NCBI RefSeq assembly: GCF_000550785.1 | Contig: NZ_CP004350.1 | Span: 352,009 to 416,008, forward strand | Source: Corynebacterium casei LMG S-19264 | GTDB taxonomy: Bacteria > Actinomycetota > Actinomycetes > Mycobacteriales > Mycobacteriaceae | Length of the DNA: 64,000 nucleotides | Direction: 5' to 3' | In this document: positions 50,624 through 58,938 of the stretch, piece after piece | Layout: every line of letters starts with the position of its first letter | Numbering within the stretch: position 1 is the stretch's first letter | Notes under the pieces: generated by a model | Databases searched by the model: none | The model's input: the letters and a program-made list of their open reading frames with translations, nothing else | What the model was told of the DNA's origin: nothing | Position numbers and translations under genes: made by a program

Positions 50624-51856
50624 ATGGTTGGGGTGAATGAGATTTCAGTAGCGCAGCGCTTGGCCGACCGCCCTGGGGTGCAGGAGACCATCATGGCGGC
50701 AGCCCGCGCCGCACGTGGTTTGCCGGGGGCAGATTCGCGCGCGATGAGCCATTCGTGGTTGTTTACTGGCCCGCCCGGTTCGGGGCGTTCTAATGCCGCG
50801 TTGGCATTCGCTGCGGCGTTGATGTGCACCAACCCGGATACCAATGGCCCCGAGGCGGAGCTAGGCTGCGGGCAGTGCGATGCCTGCCGTTCGGTGCTGG
50901 ACACGCAGTCGCACACGGACTTGAAGTTTTGGGCGCCGCAGGGGCTCACCATCAAGGTGGATGAGGTCCGCGGGGTTATTAAGGATGCTATCGCTTTGCC
51001 GACGCATGCGAAGTTCCGCGTCATCATCTTCGATAATGCTGACCGAATGACCCCGGGTGCGTCCAATGCGTTGCTCAAGACGGTGGAGGAGCCATCGGCG
51101 CAGACCGTCATCATCATGTGCGCGCCATCGGCGGATCCGCAGGATTTCTCGCAGACTCTGCGCTCGCGTTGCCGCCACCTTTATATCCCCTCACCGTCGG
51201 TGGAGTACATCGTGGAGCAGTTGGTGTCTGAAGGGGCATCGCCTGCCGATGCCCACCTCGCCGCCCTCACTTCTCTTCGCCACGTGGGACGTGCGCGCCG
51301 GTTGGTCACCAACCCCGAGGCACAAAAGCGCCGTGCAATGGCGATTAATCTGGCTGAGGACGTTTTCCACGGATCGCAAGCCTTCCAGTCCACCCAGGCG
51401 CTCATCAAGCTAGTGAATGAAGAGGCAAAAACTGATGGCGCGCAGCGGGAAGAAAAAGAGATCTCCGACTTGGAAGTCGCCTATGGCGCGGGCGGTAAAG
51501 GCAAGGGAACCGGGCGTGAAAACCGCGATTTGAAGTCTGCGGTCAAGCGCTTGGAAGAACAGCACAAGCTGCGCCAAACGCGTCGCCAACGCGACTACCT
51601 GGACTTGGTTCTGGTGGACTTGGCCGGCATTTACCGCGACGCCCTGATGCGCAAAGTCGGCGCCGAGGTGGAATTAACCCACCCGGACTTTGAAGGTCTT
51701 GCCGATGAACTGGCCAACCGCGTTAGCGAAGAAGGCCTTTTGGCCTGCCAGAACGCCATCCGGAAATGCCGTGAACAAATGAATCACAACGTCACGCAGC
51801 AAATTGCTTTCGATGGCCTTGTCGGCCGCCTGCGTTTAGCCTGCAAGACCAGGTGA
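50624..51856 (+). CDS. holB: DNA polymerase III delta' subunit
   Basis: About 410 residues of the AAA+ clamp-loader family. A Walker A-like FTGPPGSGRSNAAL has Arg in place of the catalytic Lys, as is usual for delta' subunits. The zinc module is CGQCDACRSVLDTQSHTDL with an earlier Cys. LKTVEEPSAQTVIIMCAPS and TLRSRCRHLYIP are the SRC and sensor motifs. It loads the sliding clamp. ATG 50624 is preferred to 50582 because GAAGGAAG precedes it. A charged insertion with GAGGKGKGTGRE lies near residue 290. Confidence 0.9.
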   Translation: MVGVNEISVAQRLADRPGVQETIMAAARAARGLPGADSRAMSHSWLFTGPPGSGRSNAALAFAAALMCTNPDTNGPEAELGCGQCDACRSVLDTQSHTDLKFWAPQGLTIKVDEVRGVIKDAIALPTHAKFRVIIFDNADRMTPGASNALLKTVEEPSAQTVIIMCAPSADPQDFSQTLRSRCRHLYIPSPSVEYIVEQLVSEGASPADAHLAALTSLRHVGRARRLVTNPEAQKRRAMAINLAEDVFHGSQAFQSTQALIKLVNEEAKTDGAQREEKEISDLEVAYGAGGKGKGTGRENRDLKSAVKRLEEQHKLRQTRRQRDYLDLVLVDLAGIYRDALMRKVGAEVELTHPDFEGLADELANRVSEEGLLACQNAIRKCREQMNHNVTQQIAFDGLVGRLRLACKTR

Positions 51857-51941
51857 TTTACCCGCTAATAACCAGCTGATTTCACGCCCGCATATCGGCT
51901 GGGCTATTCTTTATGAGCGCTGATTTCTAATCTCGGCGCAG

Positions 51942-52014
51942 GCCGCTTTAGCTCAGTCGGTAGAGCGTCTCACTCGTAATGAGAAGGTCAGGAGTTCGAT
52001 TCTCCTAAGCGGCT
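51942..52014 (+). tRNA. tRNA-Thr (anticodon CGT)
   Basis: Acceptor GCCGCTT/AAGCGGC with discriminator T, D arm GCTCAGTCGGTAGAGC, anticodon stem TCTCA/TGAGA around CTCGTAA (anticodon CGT), T arm AGGAGTTCGATTCTCCT. CCA is not encoded. A terminator follows 6 bp downstream. Confidence 0.96.
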
Positions 52015-52020
52015 CAAATA

Positions 52021-52061
52021 AAACCCCAGTCAGAACACGAAAACTGTTCCGGCTGGGGTTT
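52021..52061 (+). terminator. Terminator after tRNA-Thr
   Basis: AAACCCCAG (52021-52029) pairs with CTGGGGTTT (52053-52061), with an inner AGAACA/TGTTCC extension. Confidence 0.8.
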
Positions 52062-52238
52062 ACACGTTGCGAAGGTTGTGGGCAGCAAGACCTGATCAAG
52101 CCCAGCCAGAAGCGCTTGGGTACTTCAAACGGGGCTTGAATCCAATCCATTGAGGGGAGAACTCCGTGGAGTCTGTCTCCAATTGCAATTTAACGCTCTT
52201 TTGGCAATCTTGACCAGAGCTTGCTCACTCCAGTGGCA

Positions 52239-53297
52239 TTAGCTGCGTACTTCATCCAGCCGCTGCAGAGTTGGTTCCAGCTGCTCCAGCGCCCACGGCA
52301 CGGATTGAACGGTCGGAGTGCCGATGGCGTTGGCGGTGATGAAGTCTGCGCTGAAAACGGTGTCGTTTTTCACCGGTTCTAGCTCGTTCCAGCCCTGGGC
52401 GTCGGCGGGGTCTGCGCCGGTAGGCCAGGATAGAAGCATGTCGGTGTTGAAGATTCCGATGTTTTCTTCGGAGATGAAAGCGCGTCCGCCATCTTGACCT
52501 GCTTCTTTGATTTCTGCTGGAACGATGACACCGAGATCTGACAGGAATTCGTTGGCTGGGTCGGTATCTTCCGTGACAACCGCGAAGCCTTGAGGACTAA
52601 TCTGCACGAATGCTCCAGTCGCGCCTTCGAGCCCTGGGTGTGCCTCGCGCACGGCTTCGATTTGGGCGTCGACTTCATCGATGGCTGCTTGTGCTTCGCT
52701 TTCGCGGTCTGTGATCTGCCCGGCAATAAGTGTTGCTTCGCGCCAGTCGTTGACCAATCCACCGCCAACAACACCGACGGTTGGTGCAATCTTGCTGAGC
52801 TTGTCGTATGCGTCCTGGTCTGGCAGGTATCCAGCCAAAATGACATCAGGTTTCTGGGCGGCAATCTTTTCTATATTTGCCAGGATGCTTTCACCAGCAG
52901 CGGTGTCATATGAAGCAGTGTTCTCGGCTGCGTAGTCAGCCCACGGGCCACCATCTTCCAGCTGGCTGACGGTGAGCGCCATAGTGATATCAACGCCCAG
53001 CTCGCCCAAAGCATTGGACCACGTGCCATCGAGCGTGGCGATGCTTTCCGGATTGAGCGGCACTTCAGTTTCGCCGTAGGCGTGGGAAACCGTAATGTTT
53101 TCCGAAGCTTCCGAGGTTTCTGCGTCTCCCGAATCTTCACCGGCCTCAGCAGCAAAAGTTTCGGCAGTCTCGGTTGCTGGTTCTCCATCTTCGCTGCTAC
53201 ACGCGGCGGTGCCTGCGAGCGCGAGGCTAGCCATCGCTAAACCTGCTGCTGCCTTTGTGACCAGGTTGAATTTGCCAGTCTTCCTATTTGTAGCCAA
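52239..53297 (-). CDS. Iron-siderophore ABC transporter substrate-binding lipoprotein
   Basis: About 352 residues with a basic N-terminus, a hydrophobic core and a lipobox (AGTAAC) followed by an acidic linker. The body is a FepB/FhuD-type periplasmic binding protein: HAYGETEVPLNPESIATLDGTWSNALGELG and KIAAQKPDVILAGYLPDQDAYDKLSKIAPTVG are family segments. It captures ferric siderophore at the cell surface. The start is probably TTG 53297, with AAGGTGGG upstream. The frame from 53357 lacks a ribosome binding site. A DtxR-like box lies just upstream. No permease or ATPase gene accompanies it here. Confidence 0.85.
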   Translation of the reverse strand: MATNRKTGKFNLVTKAAAGLAMASLALAGTAACSSEDGEPATETAETFAAEAGEDSGDAETSEASENITVSHAYGETEVPLNPESIATLDGTWSNALGELGVDITMALTVSQLEDGGPWADYAAENTASYDTAAGESILANIEKIAAQKPDVILAGYLPDQDAYDKLSKIAPTVGVVGGGLVNDWREATLIAGQITDRESEAQAAIDEVDAQIEAVREAHPGLEGATGAFVQISPQGFAVVTEDTDPANEFLSDLGVIVPAEIKEAGQDGGRAFISEENIGIFNTDMLLSWPTGADPADAQGWNELEPVKNDTVFSADFITANAIGTPTVQSVPWALEQLEPTLQRLDEVRS

Positions 53298-53370
53298 GTT
53301 CTTTGCCCACCTTCTTGTGATTGTAGGAAAGGAGCGTTCCCCGAAAGCGCACCCCATTAACTGGCTTAAT

Positions 53371-53389
53371 GTAGCATAGGCTAGCCTAA
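53371..53389 (-). promoter_or_regulatory. DtxR-type iron box
   Basis: The complement reads TTAGGCTAGCCTATGCTAC, close to the corynebacterial DtxR consensus TTAGGTTAGCCTAACCTAA, with 14 of 19 positions alike. It lies about 75 bp before the start of the siderophore-binding lipoprotein, a fitting target for iron-dependent repression. Confidence 0.7.
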
Positions 53390-53421
53390 GGTGAAAGAGG
53401 TTCTGTGCTGAATCACAAAGA

Positions 53422-53466
53422 AACCCCAGGCGAAAGCATTGAAGGATAATGCTCTTGACTGGGGTT
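53422..53466 (-). terminator. Terminator after fadD
   Basis: AACCCCAG (53422-53429) pairs with CTGGGGTT (53459-53466) with a further GCATT/AATGC stem in the loop. On the minus strand it is followed by TTTCTTT, just past fadD. Confidence 0.8.
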
Positions 53467-53481
53467 GCTGAGCTCTAGAGA

Positions 53482-55173
53482 TTAGAGCAGGCGCGGCACG
53501 ACCTTGCCGGTGGGGTTGCGGGGCAGTTCGTCGATGAAGTGTACGTCGCGGGGAACGGAGTGGTCGGCGAGGTTTTCGCGGACGAATTCGCGGATGGAGT
53601 CATCGTTAAGCGAATGGCCTGCTTCGTCGTCGCGGCGAACGACCCAGACTGCTACGCGGGCAAAGGTCAGGTCATCTTCAACGCCTTGGGCGTGAACATC
53701 CTTGATGCCTGACATTTCTTCCAGGATTTCAATGACGGACTGCGGGTGGACATTCTCGCCACCGACGATGATCATGTCATCGGCGCGGCCCACGATGTGC
53801 AGGTGGTTATCCTCATCGATGAAGCCCAGGTCGCCGATGGAAACCAGGCCTTCTTTCTTGTTCACCTTCTTGTCCGGATTGGTGTAGCCAATCAGGGCGG
53901 TTTCATTGGTGAGGAAGACTTCGCCGATTTCACCGCGTGGCTTCTCGAGGCCATCCTTGCCGATGATGCGCAGCTTGGTGCCCGAGGCAATCTTACCGGC
54001 GGTGGTTGGGTCCTTTGCTACCTGCTCAGCGGTAGCGGCAGAAGCGAGAGCCAGCTCAGTGGAGCCATAAGCGTTGCACAGAATTGGGCCGAAGCGGCCG
54101 TGTACGTCTTTGACCAGCTGTGGGGAGACAGCGTTGCCAGCGGAGGCAATGAACTCCAGGGTGGAGGTGTCGTACTTCTTTTCAGGATCGGCCTGGATCA
54201 TCTGCTTGTAGAAGACCGGGGAGGACACCATGCCCTCGAGCTTGTAGCGCTCGATGTCATCCAGAACGGACTCCGGGTTGAAAATGCGGTGGGTGACAAC
54301 GGTGTTGCGCGCACCGAGCGCCAGGTTGATGGCTGCCCAGCCCCAAGTGTGGAACATGGATGCGGTGACCTGAACCTTTTGATCCGCGCGCCAAGGGATA
54401 GTACCCATCAGTGTTGCGACAACAACCGGGAAGACTGGCTCATTGCGCATGATGCCCTTCGGGATGCCGGTGGTACCCGAAGACATCAGCACGATCATGC
54501 CGTGGCGGGGGAACATCGGCAGCTTGACGTCCTTGAGACGCTCAGGGTGCGCCACAATGTCCTTCATCAGCGGGTAGTTGTGCTCAGCTACCTCATAAGG
54601 CTCGGTGCCAGTGCCTTCCGATGCCGTATCGAAACCAATAATGACCGGGGTATCGCTCAGGATGTCCGTTGGCATGCGGTCGGCGAACTCATCATCGATG
54701 ATGAGCACATTGATGCCGCATTCCTTAATAGATCCCGCGAGCTGCTCCTTGGAAGAGCTGACGTTGAGCAAATAAATGGAAGCGCCGGCGTAGCCCTTCG
54801 CCGCCGTGGGGGTGACAATGCCGCGGCCGTTGCGCGCCATGATGCCCAAACGGATTTCATCAAGTCCAAGTGATAGCAGGTGCTTAGCTAGCGTGCGCGC
54901 ATTATTGCGCAGCTGACGGTAGGTAATCGCACCTGTGTCATCGATAAGAGCAACGCGTTCTGGGCACGTAGCGTAGCCCTGTTCCAACTCACGCGCGGTG
55001 GTCAGGCGGTAACGCGCCAAGTTCGCCGGTAAAACGGCGGTCGCCTTCGCGCCGTGTGCGCCAATAATGCCAGAGTTCACCAGTGCCGGTACCAGTGCAG
55101 CTACACCCTTGGCCTGGAAAATGACTTCCTGGATCCCTTTGGGGTTAAATAGTGCTGAAACGTTTAATGCCAT
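53482..55173 (-). CDS. Acyl-CoA synthetase (AMP-binding, FadD-like)
   Basis: 563 residues of the ANL superfamily. The phosphate loop is VLMSSGTTGIPKGIMR, and NAYGSTE, SIGDLGFIDEDNHLHIVGRADDMIIVGGENVHPQSVIEIL and the C-terminal LPRNPTGKVVPRLL with the adenylation Lys are all present. It activates a fatty or other carboxylic acid as acyl-AMP then acyl-CoA. The substrate cannot be read, but the RADDMIIVGGEN hinge and size fit medium/long-chain enzymes. ATG 55173. An 8-bp-arm inverted repeat lies 113 bp upstream, between this gene and the divergent lipase. Confidence 0.88.
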   Translation of the reverse strand: MALNVSALFNPKGIQEVIFQAKGVAALVPALVNSGIIGAHGAKATAVLPANLARYRLTTARELEQGYATCPERVALIDDTGAITYRQLRNNARTLAKHLLSLGLDEIRLGIMARNGRGIVTPTAAKGYAGASIYLLNVSSSKEQLAGSIKECGINVLIIDDEFADRMPTDILSDTPVIIGFDTASEGTGTEPYEVAEHNYPLMKDIVAHPERLKDVKLPMFPRHGMIVLMSSGTTGIPKGIMRNEPVFPVVVATLMGTIPWRADQKVQVTASMFHTWGWAAINLALGARNTVVTHRIFNPESVLDDIERYKLEGMVSSPVFYKQMIQADPEKKYDTSTLEFIASAGNAVSPQLVKDVHGRFGPILCNAYGSTELALASAATAEQVAKDPTTAGKIASGTKLRIIGKDGLEKPRGEIGEVFLTNETALIGYTNPDKKVNKKEGLVSIGDLGFIDEDNHLHIVGRADDMIIVGGENVHPQSVIEILEEMSGIKDVHAQGVEDDLTFARVAVWVVRRDDEAGHSLNDDSIREFVRENLADHSVPRDVHFIDELPRNPTGKVVPRLL

Positions 55174-55285
55174 GGCGACGATGAAATCCTTGTAATTGAA
55201 AATAAGAAAATTAAGAGTCTAGTTCCTCAACGGGTGTATCGCTCCGGGGACTCCAGGCGTTTCTCGCGTTACTAGAGTGACAATT

Positions 55286-55314
55286 GTTAGTTATGATGTT
55301 TTCTATTAACTAAC
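55286..55314. promoter_or_regulatory. Perfect 8+13+8 inverted repeat, candidate TetR-type operator
   Basis: GTTAGTTA (55286-55293) and TAACTAAC (55307-55314) are exact inverted copies separated by 13 bases. The site lies in the 188-bp gap between divergent fadD and the lipase gene, 48 bp before the lipase start, where a repressor could act on both. Similar half-sites with wide spacing are used by TetR-family lipid regulators. The regulator itself is not identified. Confidence 0.5.
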
Positions 55315-55361
55315 CTACGCTAGCGAATATAGTGTAATTTTGTCTGGGAACACAAACATAG

Positions 55362-56189
55362 ATGAGGAATCGAAGGCCTAAGAAATTGAAAAAGCTTCGT
55401 ACATTACTCGCCGCCGCACTGCTTGCGCTCACCGTAGTTGCTGCACCCACCGCCTCGGCCGCGCAAAAGAACCTAGTCGCCTTCGGTGATTCCATCCTGG
55501 CCGACCCCGGTGCAGATATTTATCTGTCTTCGCGTTTGACCTCGTCTACCGCCAACGGCGCTAACTGCCCGTCATCTAATAACTTTGCCAAGCGCACCGG
55601 CGCAAAGGTTGGCCTTCCGGTACGTGACTACTCCTGCTCCGGTGCAGTCTCGATGTCGCAGGGTCCGCAGATTTCCACGCAGATCGACACCGCCATCCGC
55701 AACGGTGCGTTGACCGCTGATACGCAGCGCGTGATCTTCTCATCTGGTTTCAACGACACCTACAACAACTCCAACCTGTCGCGTGACCAGCTGCGCGCTC
55801 GTTTTGTGCGCACCACCGCGCCACAGATTGAGCGCATCAAGCGCGCCGCCCCGAATGCCCGCATTCAGATTGTTGGCTACCCAACCATCGGCTCCGGCAA
55901 CCGCTATTGCCTGCTGCACTTCGGTCCAAACCCATCTGACTCCACCTACCTGCCGCAGGTTCGCGGCTGGGAGGACTCCGCGCAGTGGATGCAGGTTGAC
56001 CTAGCCCGCGCCACAGGCACTGAGTTCGTGGACATCAAGCCACAAACCCGCAACAACGGCATGTGTGCCGGCGCCGGTGACCGCTACTTCGCCGGACTCA
56101 TTGACTTCACCGGCGGCAACGGCAACCTGCCAATCCACATCAACGCCCGCGGCCACGAAGCCGTCGCGCGCATCCTGGCACGCAGCTAG
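55362..56189 (+). CDS. Secreted SGNH/GDSL-family lipase/esterase
   Basis: 275 residues with a basic N-terminus (RRPKKLKKLR), a hydrophobic core and likely cleavage after ASA near residue 34. SGNH block I is VAFGDSILADPG with the nucleophile Ser, block III is FSSGFNDT, and block V HINARGHEAVA supplies the catalytic His. Four or more cysteines (NCPS, YSCSG, YCLL, GMCAG) probably make disulfides in the mature protein. It resembles the actinobacterial secreted SGNH lipases that act on lipid or xenobiotic esters. Confidence 0.85.
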   Translation: MRNRRPKKLKKLRTLLAAALLALTVVAAPTASAAQKNLVAFGDSILADPGADIYLSSRLTSSTANGANCPSSNNFAKRTGAKVGLPVRDYSCSGAVSMSQGPQISTQIDTAIRNGALTADTQRVIFSSGFNDTYNNSNLSRDQLRARFVRTTAPQIERIKRAAPNARIQIVGYPTIGSGNRYCLLHFGPNPSDSTYLPQVRGWEDSAQWMQVDLARATGTEFVDIKPQTRNNGMCAGAGDRYFAGLIDFTGGNGNLPIHINARGHEAVARILARS

Positions 56190-56205
56190 CTGCTTAAATT
56201 CTCAT

Positions 56206-56246
56206 AACGTTTCTGCCCTCGAATCGCGAGGTGTGGGAACGTTTTT
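56206..56246 (+). terminator. Possible terminator after lipase gene
   Basis: AACGTT at 56206-56211 pairs with AACGTT at 56238-56243, with an inner CCTCG/CGAGG stem, followed by TTT. Gaps in the stem make it moderate. Confidence 0.5.
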
Positions 56247-56288
56247 CATTAGCGGACGGAAACTAGATTTTAAGCTAGCCTTGGCCAC

Positions 56289-57386
56289 ATGAGCGAAAAC
56301 GTAACTGGAGTAATCGCGCGCGAAAAGGGCGCAGAAGTAGAATCCGTCACCATTGTGATCCCGGAGCCAGGACCAAATGACGTCATCGTCAAAATCCAGG
56401 CTTGCGGTGTTTGCCACACTGACTTGGCTTACCGCGATGGCGATATTGAAGACGCATACCCATTCCTGCTCGGCCACGAGGCTGCTGGTGTGGTTGAAAG
56501 CATCGGCGAGGACGTCACCCACGTTGAAGAGGGCGACTTTGTTGTCCTGAACTGGCGTGCAGTCTGCGGCGAGTGCCGTGCATGTAAGAAGGGTGATCCG
56601 AAGTACTGCTTCAACACCCACAACGCTTCCAAGAAGATGACTTTGGAAGACGGCACGGAGCTGACCTCGGCGCTGGGCATCGGCGCATTCGCAGACAAGA
56701 CCCTGGTTCATGAGGGCCAGTGCACCAAGGTGGATCCGGAATCCGACCCAGCAGCGGTTGGCCTGTTGGGCTGCGGTGTCATGGCTGGTCTTGGCGCGGC
56801 GGTCAACACCGCTGACATCAAGCGCGGCGAGTCCGTGGCAGTCTTTGGCGTTGGTGGCGTTGGCATGGCTGCTGTTGCTGGTGCCGTGCTGGCGGGTGCG
56901 TCCAAGGTTATTGCGATTGACTTGGACGCAGACAAGCTGGAGACCGCAAAGAACACCTTCGGCGCGACCCACACCATCGACTCTTCCAAGCTCAGCGAAG
57001 AAGAAGTTATTGAAAAGGTGCGCGAGCTAACCGATGGCTTTGGCACCGATGTCGCCATCGACGCCGTGGGCATCCCAGTAACCAGCCGTCAGGCTTTCTA
57101 CGCCCGCGACCTTGCCGGCCGCATGGTTCTAGTTGGCGTGCCAAACCAGACCGCGCGCTTCGATATCCCAGCGGCGGACTTCTTCGGCCGCGGCGGCGCA
57201 CTGAAGTCCTCCTGGTATGGCGACTGCCTGCCAGAGCGCGACTTCCCAATGTATGCAGACCTGGCCAACCAGGGCCGTTTCCCATTGGACAAGTTCGTGA
57301 CTGAGCGCGTTGGTATCAATGATGTTGAGCAGGCTTTTGCCACCATGAAGACCGGCAAGGTCTTGCGTTCAGTTGTCGAGATCTAA
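56289..57386 (+). CDS. adhE: S-(hydroxymethyl)mycothiol dehydrogenase (formaldehyde dehydrogenase)
   Basis: 365 residues of zinc-dependent class III-type alcohol dehydrogenase. The catalytic zinc site begins [13 protein letters not shown] with [12 protein letters not shown] following; the structural zinc lobe [15 protein letters not shown] supplies four Cys. The NAD-binding glycine motif is [14 protein letters not shown]. It matches the mycothiol-dependent formaldehyde dehydrogenase of C. glutamicum, AdhE, and mycobacterial MscR, which oxidise S-hydroxymethyl-mycothiol. It is followed 11 bp on by an MBL hydrolase likely to hydrolyse the S-formyl-mycothiol product. AACTAGATTTTAAGCTAG upstream may carry the promoter. 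Confidence 0.93.
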   Translation: MSENVTGVIAREKGAEVESVTIVIPEPGPNDVIVKIQACGVCHTDLAYRDGDIEDAYPFLLGHEAAGVVESIGEDVTHVEEGDFVVLNWRAVCGECRACKKGDPKYCFNTHNASKKMTLEDGTELTSALGIGAFADKTLVHEGQCTKVDPESDPAAVGLLGCGVMAGLGAAVNTADIKRGESVAVFGVGGVGMAAVAGAVLAGASKVIAIDLDADKLETAKNTFGATHTIDSSKLSEEEVIEKVRELTDGFGTDVAIDAVGIPVTSRQAFYARDLAGRMVLVGVPNQTARFDIPAADFFGRGGALKSSWYGDCLPERDFPMYADLANQGRFPLDKFVTERVGINDVEQAFATMKTGKVLRSVVEI

Positions 57387-57397
57387 AAGGAGAATCC

Positions 57398-58018
57398 ATG
57401 AAGATTGACAAGTTTGTAACCAACGGTAAGTTCCGCCTTGATGGCGGCGAGTGGGACGTGGACAATAACGTCTACATCCTCGGCGGCAAGGGCGGCGTGT
57501 ACATCGTCGACCCAGCGCACGATGCGGAAGCTGTCATTGATGAATTAGCAGGTCGTCCCGTGCGCGGGATTATCTTGACCCACGCGCACAATGACCACTG
57601 TGAGCTCGCGCCGCAGCTGGCTGAGCACTTCGGCGTGGAGGTTCACCTGCACCCTGAAGATGACATGCTGTGGAGGGAAACCAACGGTGATGCACCGTAT
57701 GTTCCGCTGAGCGATAACCAGCAGTTTGAGCTTGACGGCGAGAAAATCACCGTCTTCCACACCCCTGGCCACTCACCGGGTTGCGTGGTGCTGCACCTGC
57801 CGCAGGACAACGTGCTGCTCTCCGGCGACACGCTGTTCAACGGTGGTCCTGGAGCGACGGGCCGCAAATACTCCGACTTCGATGTCATCGTGGAGTCTTT
57901 GCGCAACGTTGTCTTCAACCTGCCGGGTGAGACTAAGGTCTACCCAGGCCACGGCGCGGAGACCACCATCGGTGCAGAGGCAGCGCGTATCGATGAATAC
58001 GTAGCGCGCGGCTACTAG
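57398..58018 (+). CDS. MBL-fold hydrolase partnered with AdhE
   Basis: 206 residues. The metal site is LTHAHNDHCELAP with HTPGHSPG, SGDTLFNGGPGATG and YPGHGAET. It has the glyoxalase II-like subgroup features and follows adhE by 11 bp with AAAGGAGAATCC as ribosome binding site. In mycothiol-using actinobacteria the gene at this place is the probable S-formylmycothiol hydrolase finishing formaldehyde oxidation to formate; that role is inferred from context. Confidence 0.85.
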   Translation: MKIDKFVTNGKFRLDGGEWDVDNNVYILGGKGGVYIVDPAHDAEAVIDELAGRPVRGIILTHAHNDHCELAPQLAEHFGVEVHLHPEDDMLWRETNGDAPYVPLSDNQQFELDGEKITVFHTPGHSPGCVVLHLPQDNVLLSGDTLFNGGPGATGRKYSDFDVIVESLRNVVFNLPGETKVYPGHGAETTIGAEAARIDEYVARGY

Positions 58019-58039
58019 CTCTAACGTGGATTAACCATT

Positions 58040-58059
58040 GACTAGCCCTTGGGCTAGTC
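58040..58059. terminator. Convergent terminator between MBL gene and rmlA
   Basis: GACTAGCCC and GGGCTAGTC are perfect 9-bp arms around a 2-base loop. The hairpin includes the rmlA stop codon. It has TCTTCG on one side and AATGG on the other, with no long T-run. Confidence 0.55.
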
Positions 58060-58920
58060 TTCGCGGGCTGCGGTGTGTAAATATGCACCGTAGCCCGATT
58101 TTTCCAGCGGCCCTGCAAGCTCCGAAAGCGTTGCGGCGTTGATGAATCCTTCGCGGTAGGCCGCAACTTCGGGGGAGCCGATGATAGTGCCGGTGCGCTT
58201 TTGCAGCACCTCCACATAGGCAGAAGCCTCAGACATGGAATCTACTGTACCGGTATCCAGCCACACGTCCCCGCGCAAAAGCCGCTTGACGTGCAGTTTG
58301 CCCTGCTTTAAATAGGCGTCATTAATAGCGGTGATTTCTAGCTCCCCGCGCGCGGAAGGCTCGATGGTTTTAGCTATCTCCACCACGGAGTTATCATAGA
58401 AATAAAGCCCGACCACCGCGTGGTTAGATTTTGGTTCCGCGGGCTTTTCCTCAATCGAGAGTGCCTGGCCGGAGTCATCGAATTCCACCACACCGTAGCG
58501 CTGGGGGTCAGAGACTTCATAAGCGAAGATGATGCCACCGTCGGGGGTCCTGCATTCTGCCAGCGCAGTGGAAAAGCCATGTCCATCAAAGATATTATCG
58601 CCCAGCACGAGGGCGACATCGTCATCACCAATGAACTCCTCACCAATGATGAATGCCTGCGCAAGCCCTTCCGGCTTGGGCTGCACGGCGTAGCTGAGCA
58701 TCAGACCCAACTGGGAGCCATCACCCAGTAAGCGTTCAAATGCCGCTGAATCCTCGGGCGTGGTGATGATGAGAATCTCCCGAATCCCCGCCTGAATCAG
58801 CGTGGACAGCGGGTAGTACACCATCGGCTTGTCATAAATCGGCATCAGCTGCTTCGAAATGCCCTTGGTGATGGGGTAGAGGCGCGTGCCCGACCCGCCG
58901 GCGAGAATGATTCCCTTCAT
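58054..58920 (-). CDS. rmlA: Glucose-1-phosphate thymidylyltransferase
   Basis: 288 residues with the nucleotidyltransferase signature [32 protein letters not shown], metal-binding [10 protein letters not shown], and [22 protein letters not shown]. It makes dTDP-glucose, the first step to dTDP-L-rhamnose, which links arabinogalactan to peptidoglycan in mycolic-acid bacteria. It is the last gene of rmlB-rmlCD-rmlA, 18 bp after rmlCD. Confidence 0.95.
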   Translation of the reverse strand: MKGIILAGGSGTRLYPITKGISKQLMPIYDKPMVYYPLSTLIQAGIREILIITTPEDSAAFERLLGDGSQLGLMLSYAVQPKPEGLAQAFIIGEEFIGDDDVALVLGDNIFDGHGFSTALAECRTPDGGIIFAYEVSDPQRYGVVEFDDSGQALSIEEKPAEPKSNHAVVGLYFYDNSVVEIAKTIEPSARGELEITAINDAYLKQGKLHVKRLLRGDVWLDTGTVDSMSEASAYVEVLQKRTGTIIGSPEVAAYREGFINAATLSELAGPLEKSGYGAYLHTAARED

Positions 58921-58938
58921 AGCTATAAAGCCTAGCGC

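Noticed and set aside
55311..55330. CTAACCTACGCTAG near the lipase gene as a second DtxR box
   Set aside because: Only about half of the consensus positions agree and the symmetric half is missing.
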